Positions 1 through 7,211 of a stretch of DNA of 13,106 nucleotides are shown here, one piece after another. Where the stretch lies: contig JAAZZI010000012.1 in the NCBI GenBank assembly GCA_014239225.1, positions 1 through 13,106 of the forward strand, given 5' to 3'. This stretch comes from Gammaproteobacteria bacterium. GTDB taxonomy: Bacteria > Pseudomonadota > Gammaproteobacteria > Eutrophobiales > Eutrophobiaceae. Positions within the stretch are counted from its first letter, which is position 1. The number at the start of each line of letters is the position of its first letter. The position numbers and the translations under genes are program-made. The notes under the pieces are model-generated. The model was not told the origin of the DNA, did no database searches, and saw nothing but the letters and a program-made list of their open reading frames with translations.

Positions 1-1403
1 ACTGAAGCAAAATCAAGTGAAGCATCGCTGATTCCTGAAGCCATTGATGAAGCAGCACCACCACCAAGACCAATCAACATAGCTGGCCCCCCTAGTACAA
101 TTAATTTTGCTCTATTTGGTATAATTTGTTTTTTAACATGAGACTCACAAATCATTCCATATCCACCAGCAAGCATAATAGGTTTGTGATAGCCATAGAT
201 AAGAGAACTAGATTCACGTTGCTCATAGGTGCGAAAATAACCACAAAGAGCAGGACGACCAAATTCGTTATTATAAGATGCGGCTCCAATTGGACCCTGA
301 ATCATAATATCGAGCGCAGAAACAATACGTTCGGGTTTTCCGTTATCTTTTTCCCAGGGTTGTTCGTAACCTGTAATATTTAGATTTGAAACAGCAAAAC
401 CAGTTAGACCAGCTTTTGGCTTAGCTCCTTGCCCCGTTGCGGCTTCATCCCGTATTTCACCTCCCGAACCGGTTGCAGCACCCGAGTAAGGTGAAATTGC
501 AGTCGGATGATTATGCGTCTCAACTTTCATGAGCAAGTGAATAGCTTCGTCTTTATACTGATATTCGTGTTTATTGGGATCTGCAAAAAATCGTAAACCA
601 GAAAAACCTTTCATTACAGCGGCATTATCATGATAAGCAGAAAGAATATTTTTTGGATTTTCATTATGTGTCTGACGAATCATAGAAAACAGAGAGTTTT
701 CTTTTTCAATATTATCTATTATCCATTTAGCATTAAAAATTTTATGACGACAATGCTCTGAGTTAGCTTGCGCAAACATCATTAGCTCTACATCGGTTGG
801 ATTTCTTTTTAATTTTTCAAAAGCAAGGAATAAAAAAGATATTTCATCTTCTGATAAAGCTAAACCCATATTTAAGTTTGCTTTTTTCAGCTCATCTATA
901 CCTTTGTTTAAAACATCAATATTTTCTAGCGGAGTTGGTGTAGTCGTTAAGAATAATTCTTCTGCTTTATCCTCTTTTTCAATAATAATTTCAGTCATCC
1001 GGTCATGAAGGGAATGAGCTATCTTTTTAATTTTTTCGCTTGTTAAATTTTCTCCATTAGATATTTCAAATACATAAATTATTCCACGTTCAACACGTAT
1101 TATTTTATTTAAACCAGAATTATGGATAATATTACTTGCTTTGCTTGACCATGGAGAAATTGTTCCTGGCCTGGGAATGACAATTAATTGATTGTGGTTT
1201 TTTGAAACATCACCATCCATTCTAGAATTTAATAATGCCTCAAGCTGTGCTTGTTCATTTTCATTTAGAGGCTCATTTTCATTCACAAAGTGAATAAAGC
1301 ATGTTTGGAGTGAAATTATTTCGGGTATGTAAGCTTGTACTGTCGAAAGTAATTTATTAACACGAAATTTAGATAGTGCATTACAACCTTGCAGTATCAA
1401 CAT
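1..1403 (-). CDS. purL: Phosphoribosylformylglycinamidine synthase, N-terminal 467 residues (cut by window edge)
   Basis: FGAM synthase converts FGAR, glutamine and ATP to FGAM in the fourth step of cytosolic purine synthesis. The reading frame is open from an ATG at 1403 to the left edge, so the gene is 3'-truncated by the window and not broken; the glutaminase domain lies outside. Reading the minus strand gives the long gammaproteobacterial form: an N-terminal PurS-like domain with RPGTISPWSSKA at residues 78-89, the linker with ANSEHCRHK at 213-221, then the synthetase core with VETHNHPTAISP at 294-305, GAATGSGGEIRDE at 308-320, NNEFGRPAL at 378-386 and the glycine-rich GGGAASSMASG at 447-457. 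Similarity to E. coli PurL runs along the whole fragment. The start is preceded only by a weak purine-rich stretch (AAGAAAAG). It lies 75 bases downstream of the secretin-like gene on the same strand and could be the last member of a purB-led unit or have its own promoter. Confidence 0.97.
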   Translation of the reverse strand, partial: MLILQGCNALSKFRVNKLLSTVQAYIPEIISLQTCFIHFVNENEPLNENEQAQLEALLNSRMDGDVSKNHNQLIVIPRPGTISPWSSKASNIIHNSGLNKIIRVERGIIYVFEISNGENLTSEKIKKIAHSLHDRMTEIIIEKEDKAEELFLTTTPTPLENIDVLNKGIDELKKANLNMGLALSEDEISFLFLAFEKLKRNPTDVELMMFAQANSEHCRHKIFNAKWIIDNIEKENSLFSMIRQTHNENPKNILSAYHDNAAVMKGFSGLRFFADPNKHEYQYKDEAIHLLMKVETHNHPTAISPYSGAATGSGGEIRDEAATGQGAKPKAGLTGFAVSNLNITGYEQPWEKDNGKPERIVSALDIMIQGPIGAASYNNEFGRPALCGYFRTYEQRESSSLIYGYHKPIMLAGGYGMICESHVKKQIIPNRAKLIVLGGPAMLIGLGGGAASSMASGISDASLDFAS

Positions 1404-1478
1404 TTATTTTTTCTTTTCTTGAATAAAGGAAGAGTATTATTTTATCAGTTCTTTCAGCCTCACGCGAAAACTATTTTT

Positions 1479-2342
1479 TTATTTAATCTCATCAACTTTA
1501 ATCAAAATACTGCTTTTTTCTTCATTATATTGTTTCTTATTAATGAGGTTTCTTTTGTCTGAGGCTCTAAGACTTTGGTCAATTCCGCCTAGCGATATCC
1601 ACTTACCAAGTTTACCGTGTACAGTAGTATCGATATTTTGGACATTTATAACATTCTTTTCGTTTTGGTTAAGTTGCGCAAAGCGAGGAGAAACGGTAAG
1701 CACTACATTATTACCTCGTAGTTTTGGCGTAATATAAAAACCCGAACTAACATTACGATGTTCAATATTATCCTGAACCACAACCGTTCCAGATGTAACA
1801 ACAGTCGTTTGGTTTCTAATAGGTATTAGTTGGCCTGTATTGATAAAAGCTGGATTTCCCTCAAGCGTATTAACGTAGAAAATATTATTTTCTCGGGTCT
1901 CGGTTTCTTCATGTGATTTTCTGTAACGAATCACATCTCCATCATCATTTTTATTTTGTATTATAATGCCCTTTTCGCCTGTGTCGGGAGATGTGATATT
2001 AATATTCTTCGAATCATATTTTATCGAGAATCCTCCTTCTTCATTACTAAATTTATTATTATTATTTCTTGTCACACTAATCAGTAATTTACGTGGAGCA
2101 TTATCTATTTGTATAAGAATAGATTTAATTAGTTGAATATTAGAAGGTGTTGTTTTGACTATTAATTGATTGTTCATTCCAGTTACCGTACCTCCTTTTA
2201 CAACAAGTGGCTTAATAATCGGAATAACTTCCTCGACCATTCGGTTTTTCATGGGAATAATTTCAATTTTCATTGATTCAGCGATGGATAGAGAGGTACT
2301 TATTGCAAGTAAAAAAAGGATAACTAAGGTTGAGACTTTCAT
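1479..2342 (-). CDS. Short secreted secretin-like protein (N1-like plus partial secretin domain)
   Basis: A 287-residue protein of unknown specific role. Residues 1-21 form a typical Sec signal peptide (basic start, hydrophobic core, SIA at the likely cleavage site before ESM). Residues 24-90 look like a secretin N1/NolW-type repeat: alternating strands and helices, NNQLIVKTTPSNI at 57-69, then IQIDNAPRKLLI at 77-88, the place where secretins read 'lD.pp..v.i'. Residues 91-150 are a charged, Asn/Glu-rich linker. Residues 155-255 resemble the start of the secretin homology domain: GQLIPIRNQ, GFYITPKLRGNNVVLTVSP and GKWISLGGI. Secretins of type II secretion and type IV pili (GspD, PilQ) are about twice this length or more, and I see no C-terminal region that would complete the barrel, so a working outer-membrane gate is doubtful. 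Its ATG overlaps the upstream gene's TGA by 4 bases and has no Shine-Dalgarno, so translation is probably coupled. The fold assignment is by motif only. Confidence 0.8.
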   Translation of the reverse strand: MKVSTLVILFLLAISTSLSIAESMKIEIIPMKNRMVEEVIPIIKPLVVKGGTVTGMNNQLIVKTTPSNIQLIKSILIQIDNAPRKLLISVTRNNNNKFSNEEGGFSIKYDSKNINITSPDTGEKGIIIQNKNDDGDVIRYRKSHEETETRENNIFYVNTLEGNPAFINTGQLIPIRNQTTVVTSGTVVVQDNIEHRNVSSGFYITPKLRGNNVVLTVSPRFAQLNQNEKNVINVQNIDTTVHGKLGKWISLGGIDQSLRASDKRNLINKKQYNEEKSSILIKVDEIK

Positions 2343-2854
2343 AAATGTATTTTACGTAAATTCTTATCAAGTAATGCTGTTTCCCACATCTCTTGGAATG
2401 CATCTAAGCAGTTTTTACATTCCCGTCTGTTATTAAAATTAATATTACCCTCGTAGCGGTCAGCATTTTCACGATAGAGATAACCAATTTCATCTGCAAT
2501 AAGAATTGCTTTGTTGAAGTTTTTATATTCCAGTGAAATTTTACGTAATTCAATATAGCTAGGTAGTCTTGATGCTAAATTTAGCAGCCCATGTCCCACA
2601 TTTATAATAGACTCAATATTAGAAACTAAGATACGAATTTGAACATGACGTCCAATAAGTGCCAAATTTTTTAGAGCCTCTAGAAAATCCGGTTGGTTAT
2701 AAACGCAAGGCTCAAGGTCTTTAGAAAAAATTGTGAGTTTATGTGTTGATTGTTTTGTAAGTTCTAGTGCTGCATTAACGGTTTCCTGCCTAGTTTCTAT
2801 AGCTAGTATTTCATCAGGAGATCTGCCTAATCTAAATTTAGAAAGATCATGCAT
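2339..2854 (-). CDS. DUF7931-like conserved protein of unknown function
   Basis: A 171-residue protein, predicted cytosolic: no signal peptide or membrane segment. The pattern matches, from memory, the DUF7931 family often found beside or fused to GNAT acetyltransferases in Gamma- and Betaproteobacteria: an N-terminal helix with ETRQETVNAALELTKQ (20-35), FSKDLEPCVYNQPDFLEALKNLA (a strand-helix at 43-65), RHVQIRILVSN (69-79), GHGLLNLASRLPSYIELRK (87-105), ADEIGYLYRE (120-129), and a C-terminal FQEMWETA (153-160). CKNC at 146-149 sits in a charged stretch; a metal site is possible but one such pair is weak evidence. No acetyltransferase domain or neighbour is seen here. The start ATG at 2854 has a TGGAAA element about 10 bases upstream. 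The gene lies 24 bases after purB and overlaps the secretin-like gene by 4 bases (ATGA), so it is probably co-transcribed with both. Its function is unknown. Confidence 0.82.
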   Translation of the reverse strand: MHDLSKFRLGRSPDEILAIETRQETVNAALELTKQSTHKLTIFSKDLEPCVYNQPDFLEALKNLALIGRHVQIRILVSNIESIINVGHGLLNLASRLPSYIELRKISLEYKNFNKAILIADEIGYLYRENADRYEGNINFNNRRECKNCLDAFQEMWETALLDKNLRKIHL

Positions 2855-2878
2855 ATTTATTATTTCCAGATTATCAAT

Positions 2879-4252
2879 TTATTTTTTTATTGATTTTGCT
2901 TGAATTTCAGCATTACCTAAGTAATTACTTGGATTTAATTCTTTTAATCTTGATTTAGCATCATCAGGTATGTCAAGTTGTTCAATAAAATTATGCAGGA
3001 TTTCTTTATTAATTTTTTGTCCGCGAGATAATTCTTTTAATTTTTCATAGGCGTTATCTATATTATAGCGACGCATAACAGTTTGAATTGGTTCTGTTAG
3101 GACTTCCCAGGAATCTTTTAAGTCCTCATGTATCACATCTTTATTAATATCAATTTTAGATAAACCAGCTACAGTTGAATCAAAGGCGATAATTGTATGC
3201 GCTATTCCAACACCCGCATTCCTTAGGACAGTTGAATCAGACAGGTCTCTTTGCCAGCGTGATGTGGGTAGTTTCATAGCGAGATGCTCAAATATGCTGT
3301 CAGCTATCCCAAAATTACCTTCTGCGTTTTCAAAGTCAATTGGATTAACTTTGTGAGGCATCGTTGAAGATCCTACTTCTCCTTTAATTGGTTTTAGGTT
3401 GAAATAACCAAGTGAAATGTAACCCCATAAATCACGACAGAGGTCGATTAGAATCGTATTCGTACGGGCTAGAGTATGAAAATATTCAGCCATATAGTCA
3501 TGTGACTCTATTTGTGTTGTATATGGATTCCAAGTGAGCCCAAGCTCTTCAATAAATTCTTTTGATAGTGACATCCAGTTAATATCAGGATAGGCAGCAA
3601 AATGAGCATTAAAGTTTCCAACAGCTCCATTTAGTTTCCCTAGTAATTCAATATTTTCAAACTGCTTCATTTGTCTTAATGCACGATACACATAAATTGC
3701 CATTTCTTTGCCTAAGGTTGTTGGCGATGCGGTTTGACCATGCGTCCTGGATAACATTGGGATGGATGCATAACTATCAGACATTTCTTGTAAAATTATG
3801 ATTAGCTTTTGTAATTTTGGAAGTAATATATTTTCACGCGCATCTTTTAACATTAAAGCATAACTTAGATTATTAATATCTTCAGACGTGCACGCAAAAT
3901 GTATAAATTGACTTACATTTTTTAATTTAGGATCTGATTGTATTTTTTCACGAATAAAATATTCAACAGCTTTCATATCGTGATTTGTTATTTTTTCTAT
4001 TTTTTTTATTTGTTTAGCATCATCGATAGAAAAATTATTTTTTATATTATCAAGTAATGAAATTGAGCTAGCGGAAAAAGACTCAATTTCTTTTATATTA
4101 GGATTTTTTGAGAGTTTCTTCAGCCATTCTATTTCAACAAGCACACGGAATCGGAATAATCCGTATTCACTGAATATAGGTCTTAGGACATCAGTTTTAT
4201 TTTGGTATCGACCATCAACTGGCGAGATTGCTGTAAGCGCTGATAGTTCCAT
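2879..4252 (-). CDS. purB: Adenylosuccinate lyase
   Basis: Cleaves fumarate from SAICAR and from adenylosuccinate, so it acts both in the main purine pathway and in AMP synthesis; a cytosolic homotetramer of the fumarase/aspartase superfamily. The protein is 457 residues, close to E. coli PurB (456), and collinear with it: NHDMKAVEYF (helical domain 1), FACTSEDINN, RTHGQTASPT with His171, GKLNGAVGNFNAH, and the family signature GSSTMPHKVNP with Ser295 and Ser296; SRWQRDLSDSTVLRN follows. The numbering of His171 and Ser295 equals that of E. coli when translation starts at the ATG at 4252. An in-frame GTG at 4258 would add two residues, but that GTG is part of AGGTG, the likely Shine-Dalgarno 4 bases before the ATG, so I prefer 4252. 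It is the first gene of a minus-strand run with the DUF7931-like gene and the secretin-like gene. Confidence 0.98.
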   Translation of the reverse strand: MELSALTAISPVDGRYQNKTDVLRPIFSEYGLFRFRVLVEIEWLKKLSKNPNIKEIESFSASSISLLDNIKNNFSIDDAKQIKKIEKITNHDMKAVEYFIREKIQSDPKLKNVSQFIHFACTSEDINNLSYALMLKDARENILLPKLQKLIIILQEMSDSYASIPMLSRTHGQTASPTTLGKEMAIYVYRALRQMKQFENIELLGKLNGAVGNFNAHFAAYPDINWMSLSKEFIEELGLTWNPYTTQIESHDYMAEYFHTLARTNTILIDLCRDLWGYISLGYFNLKPIKGEVGSSTMPHKVNPIDFENAEGNFGIADSIFEHLAMKLPTSRWQRDLSDSTVLRNAGVGIAHTIIAFDSTVAGLSKIDINKDVIHEDLKDSWEVLTEPIQTVMRRYNIDNAYEKLKELSRGQKINKEILHNFIEQLDIPDDAKSRLKELNPSNYLGNAEIQAKSIKK

Positions 4253-4277
4253 AATCACCTGATTTGTTTGATTTCTT

Positions 4278-4298
4278 GTTAATTATACATGTATTAAC
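4278..4298. promoter_or_regulatory. Palindromic site overlapping a possible purB -10
   Basis: TACATGTA at 4286-4293 is a perfect 8-bp palindrome (10 bp, ATACATGTAT, at 4285-4294), flanked by GTTAA (4278-4282) and TTAAC (4294-4298) with a 3-base asymmetry. On the minus strand TATAAT at 4287-4282 is a perfect -10 hexamer that would start purB transcription near 4276, although no good -35 is seen. It could be an operator for purB. It does not resemble the E. coli PurR box. Confidence 0.35.
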
Positions 4299-4323
4299 GT
4301 AGATAGAATCTTAGAAACTACGT

Positions 4324-5364
4324 TTATGGCGCGGGATTTGGATTTTTTTCGTGTATACATTCGATTTGATTAATAATCTCTTTCGAAAGTTCAATATTTA
4401 TACTTTCAATATCAGTCTTTAATTGCTCCATTGATGTTGCCCCAATAATATTACTGGTTAAAAATGGTCGGCTAGAAACATAAGATAGTGCCATTTGTGA
4501 CGGATCTAAACCATTTTCCTTAGCAAGGTTGACATAAGATTCGGTTGCTTTTTGTGCCTTCGGGTTAAGGTAGCGGTCGAACCGTTCGAAAAGTGTTAGA
4601 CGCGCACCTTCAGGTTTTTGATTATTCAAGTATTTACCACTTAGCGCACCAAACGCTAGCGGAGAATAGGCGAGAAGACCAATTTGTTCACGATGTGAAA
4701 ATTCTGAAAGACCGATTTCAAAAGTACGATTTAATAAATTGTATGGATTTTGAATACTAACAATTCTAGGTGCTCTTTCTTGTCTTGACACACGTAAATA
4801 CTCAGCACAACCCCAGGGAGTTTCATTTGATATACCAATTGTTCGAATTTTTCCTTGCTCTACTAGTTCAACAAGTACAGCTAGAGTTTCAGCTATAGGC
4901 ACACCATCTTTGTCTGGCGCATGATAATAGGCTAATTTTCCAAAAAAATTGGTATCACGGTCAGGCCAATGCATCTGATAAAGATCAATATAGTCTGTGT
5001 TAAGGCGTCTTAGTGAATCATCTAAGGCTTGTACAATGTTTTTTTTATCCAGTTTTATCTGACCATTACGAATATATGGTAGCCATTCAGCTTTAGCACT
5101 GACTTTTGTTGCAAGTATTATTTTATCGCGATCCTTTCTTTTACTTAACCAATTACCAATATAGGATTCAGTTAGCCCATAAGTTTCCACACGTGGTGGG
5201 ACGGGATACATTTCTGCAACGTCAATAAAATTGATACCAGCTTCGATTGCATAATCTAATTGCTCATGTGCTTCTTTCTCAGTATTTTGCTCCCCCCAGG
5301 TCATGGTTCCTAGGCAAATTTGGCTAACCTCAATATCTGTTTGCCCAAGTTTGTTATACTTCAT
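4324..5364 (-). CDS. tas: Aldo/keto reductase, Tas family
   Basis: An NADP(H)-dependent aldo/keto reductase of 346 residues, the same length class as E. coli Tas and aligned with it from end to end. The catalytic tetrad expected for the superfamily is visible: Asp48 in FIDVAEMYP, Tyr53, Lys87 in LATKVSA, and His132 in YQMHWPDR. Other Tas-like stretches are GLTESYIGNWL (63-73), GISNETPWG, and SIQNPYNLLNR, with a C-terminal IGATSMEQLKTDIES cofactor-binding segment. The physiological substrate is not known; E. coli tas was named for suppression of a tyrosine auxotrophy under starvation. It has the best Shine-Dalgarno in the window, AAGGAGT at 5375-5369, 4 bases from the ATG. It diverges from pyrC across 128 bases and precedes purB by 71 bases on the same strand. 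Confidence 0.95.
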   Translation of the reverse strand: MKYNKLGQTDIEVSQICLGTMTWGEQNTEKEAHEQLDYAIEAGINFIDVAEMYPVPPRVETYGLTESYIGNWLSKRKDRDKIILATKVSAKAEWLPYIRNGQIKLDKKNIVQALDDSLRRLNTDYIDLYQMHWPDRDTNFFGKLAYYHAPDKDGVPIAETLAVLVELVEQGKIRTIGISNETPWGCAEYLRVSRQERAPRIVSIQNPYNLLNRTFEIGLSEFSHREQIGLLAYSPLAFGALSGKYLNNQKPEGARLTLFERFDRYLNPKAQKATESYVNLAKENGLDPSQMALSYVSSRPFLTSNIIGATSMEQLKTDIESINIELSKEIINQIECIHEKNPNPAP

Positions 5365-5390
5365 GCTTACTCCTTTTTAATATTTTATCG

Positions 5391-5396
5391 AGTATA
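5391..5396 (-). promoter_or_regulatory. Possible -10 element for tas
   Basis: TATACT on the minus strand at 5396-5391 would place the tas start point near 5384, leaving a leader of about 20 bases that just holds the AAGGAGT ribosome site. The spaced -35 position is a T run with little consensus. The tract of eight A at 5413-5420 on the plus strand could act as an UP-like element. Confidence 0.35.
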
Positions 5397-5447
5397 TTAG
5401 TAATATTTTAAATAAAAAAAACATAGTCGCGGACAAATAACGGTGCA

Positions 5448-5453
5448 TATGAT
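5448..5453 (+). promoter_or_regulatory. Possible -10 element for pyrC
   Basis: TATGAT at 5448-5453 is the best -10 match upstream of pyrC and would give a leader of about 33 bases. The -35 region (AGTCGC at the 17-base spacing) is poor, so the element is tentative or needs an activator. Confidence 0.3.
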
Positions 5454-5492
5454 ACCTTTTATTTAAGAAAATTTAATGAATTCTCCTAATTT

Positions 5493-6527
5493 ATGCAGAC
5501 ATTAACCATATCAAAGCCCGATGACTTTCATCTCCATCTTCGCGATGGAGCAGCTATGGCCAGTATAGTTAATTATAGTGCAGCGCAATTTTCAAGAGCG
5601 ATTGTGATGCCAAATCTAAAACCGGCAATTACAACCGTAGATATGGCATTATCTTATCGCGAACGTATTCTAGATAGCGTCGATAAAAAATATAATTTTG
5701 AACCTTTAATGACCTTATATCTAACCGATAATATGCTCCCTGATGTAATAAATGTTGCCGCACAAACGGAATCAATTAAGGCTTTAAAGTATTATCCAGC
5801 AGGAGCAACAACAAATTCTGATTGCGGGGTTACAGATATTAAAAAGATTTATTCGGTTTTAGAAGCAATGATGAGGAACAAATTACCTCTATTGATACAT
5901 GGGGAGGTTAGTGATATTGAAGTTAATGTTTTTGATAGAGAAAAGGTATTCATTGAGAAAGTCTTAGAACCTTTGGTTGATGACTTTTGTGAATTGAAGA
6001 TAGTATTTGAGCATATTACTACTAAGGCAGCCGTTGATTTTGTTTTAAATGCAAGCAGCAATGTTGCCGCAACAATAACCCCACAACACATACTTTTAAA
6101 TCGAAATGATTTATTTGATGAATCATTCAAGCCACATAATTATTGTTTACCTGTTCTCAAAGAAGAAGATGATCGTTTGGCGGTTTTAGGCGCCGCAACT
6201 AGTGGAAATTCTAAGTTTTTTCTAGGAACAGATAGCGCACCACATCCACGTTCAAAAAAGGAAAGCGGCTGTGGATGCGCAGGTATTTTTTCTGCTTATA
6301 ATGCTCTAGAATTTTATGTTGAAATTTTTGATAACCAAAATAAATTAGACGAAGTTGAAGCATTTACTAGTTTTTTTGGGGCAGATTTTTATGGACTTAA
6401 TCGCAATCATGAAAAAATTACATTAGTAAAAAAAGAAACACATATTCCAGAGACGCTACCTTTTGGTGATGATGAATTAGTTCCTTTACGTGCTGGTGAT
6501 ACTTGTTCATGGCAAGTGAAGTTTTAA
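5493..6527 (+). CDS. pyrC: Dihydroorotase, E. coli PyrC type
   Basis: Catalyses the reversible ring closure of carbamoyl-aspartate to dihydroorotate, the third step of pyrimidine synthesis; a cytosolic binuclear zinc enzyme of the amidohydrolase superfamily. All metal ligands expected from E. coli PyrC are present with a constant shift of three residues: His13 and His15 in HLHLRDG, the carboxylated Lys99 in KYYPAGATTNS, His136 in IHGEV, His174 in FEHIT and Asp247 in GTDSAPHPR. Length is 344 residues against 348 in E. coli. The ATG at 5493 gives an N-terminus that begins only 12 residues before HLHLRDG, as expected, but lacks a Shine-Dalgarno; the bases just before it read CTCCT, the reverse of one. 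rnt follows directly, an arrangement also found in Pseudomonas. Confidence 0.98.
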   Translation: MQTLTISKPDDFHLHLRDGAAMASIVNYSAAQFSRAIVMPNLKPAITTVDMALSYRERILDSVDKKYNFEPLMTLYLTDNMLPDVINVAAQTESIKALKYYPAGATTNSDCGVTDIKKIYSVLEAMMRNKLPLLIHGEVSDIEVNVFDREKVFIEKVLEPLVDDFCELKIVFEHITTKAAVDFVLNASSNVAATITPQHILLNRNDLFDESFKPHNYCLPVLKEEDDRLAVLGAATSGNSKFFLGTDSAPHPRSKKESGCGCAGIFSAYNALEFYVEIFDNQNKLDEVEAFTSFFGADFYGLNRNHEKITLVKKETHIPETLPFGDDELVPLRAGDTCSWQVKF

Positions 6528-6532
6528 TTAAA

Positions 6533-7159
6533 ATGAGTAATACGAAGAAAACTATTGCAAAACGATTTCGTGGTTTTTTCCCTGTTATAATTGATATAGA
6601 AACGGCTGGATTTAATGCATCAAAAGATGCTTTATTAGAGATTGCCGCTGTAACATTAACACTCAATACGGAAAATCACTGGTGTATTGATGAGATTATA
6701 GCTAAATATATTAAGCCATTTGAAGGTGCTAATCTTGACATCGCATCACTGGAATTTACTGGCATTGACCCCGAACACCCATTTCGCAAGCAGATCGCAG
6801 TTAGTGAAACTGATGCTTTTAATGAGATATTTCGTACAATAAGAAAAAAGACAAAAGATAATGAATGTACTCGAGCTATACTCGTCGGACATAATGCATC
6901 ATTTGACTTAAGCTTTTTGAATGCTTGTGTAGAAAGAAATAATATTAAACGCAATCCTTTTCACCCATTTAGTACTTTTGATACAGCAACATTAGCTGGT
7001 CTTGCTTATGGTCAAACAGTATTGTCACGCGCAGCAATAGCCGCTGGTTTAGACTGGAACGAAAAGGAGGCGCATTCAGCACGTTATGATGCAGAACAAA
7101 CTGCAATTCTATTCTGCGAGATTGTAAATAGATGGAATGGGTACTCTAATATTTTCTAG
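6533..7159 (+). CDS. rnt: Ribonuclease T
   Basis: A 3'-to-5' exoribonuclease (and DNase) of the DEDDh group that trims the 3' ends of tRNA, 5S and 23S rRNA and acts in tRNA end turnover; it works as a homodimer. With the start at 6533 the protein is 208 residues and the catalytic residues are Asp21 and Glu23 (IDIETAG), Asp125 (GHNASFDLSFL), His181 and Asp186 (HSARYDAE). Asp125, His181 and Asp186 fall on the same numbers as in E. coli RNase T, and MSNTKKT..RFRGF mirrors the E. coli N-terminus, which supports this start. The frame is open further upstream to a TTG at 6503 and an ATG at 6509, inside pyrC; these would add 10 or 8 residues not expected for the family. The start lies 5 bases after the pyrC stop, so translational coupling is likely. 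No strong Shine-Dalgarno is seen. Confidence 0.96.
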   Translation: MSNTKKTIAKRFRGFFPVIIDIETAGFNASKDALLEIAAVTLTLNTENHWCIDEIIAKYIKPFEGANLDIASLEFTGIDPEHPFRKQIAVSETDAFNEIFRTIRKKTKDNECTRAILVGHNASFDLSFLNACVERNNIKRNPFHPFSTFDTATLAGLAYGQTVLSRAAIAAGLDWNEKEAHSARYDAEQTAILFCEIVNRWNGYSNIF

Positions 7160-7211
7160 GTAAAATATATCTAAATGAAGTAATGAGGAGCGATTTGGAG
7201 TAATAAAAATC

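Noticed and set aside
146..149. Search for CRISPR arrays, tRNA genes, insertion sequences and long repeats across the window
   Set aside because: No regularly spaced repeats, cloverleaf-like genes, transposase frames or terminal inverted repeats were seen; all sizeable stretches are accounted for by housekeeping genes.
126..383. An 85-residue plus-strand open frame near the left edge
   Set aside because: It lies wholly antisense to purL, which has strong family motifs through this stretch; the predicted protein resembles nothing and is a shadow frame.
4253..4258. GTG start for purB, adding Met-Ile
   Set aside because: The GTG is part of the AGGTG ribosome site, and the ATG at 4252 gives catalytic residue numbers equal to those of E. 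coli PurB.
5849..6130. 93-residue minus-strand open frame within pyrC, and similar antisense frames in rnt, mtaD and gyrA
   Set aside because: All are fully antisense to well-conserved enzymes and have no family features or ribosome sites of their own.
6503..6532. Upstream TTG or ATG start for rnt inside pyrC
   Set aside because: The extra 8-10 residues are not expected for RNase T, and the ATG at 6533 aligns with the family N-terminus and active-site numbering.
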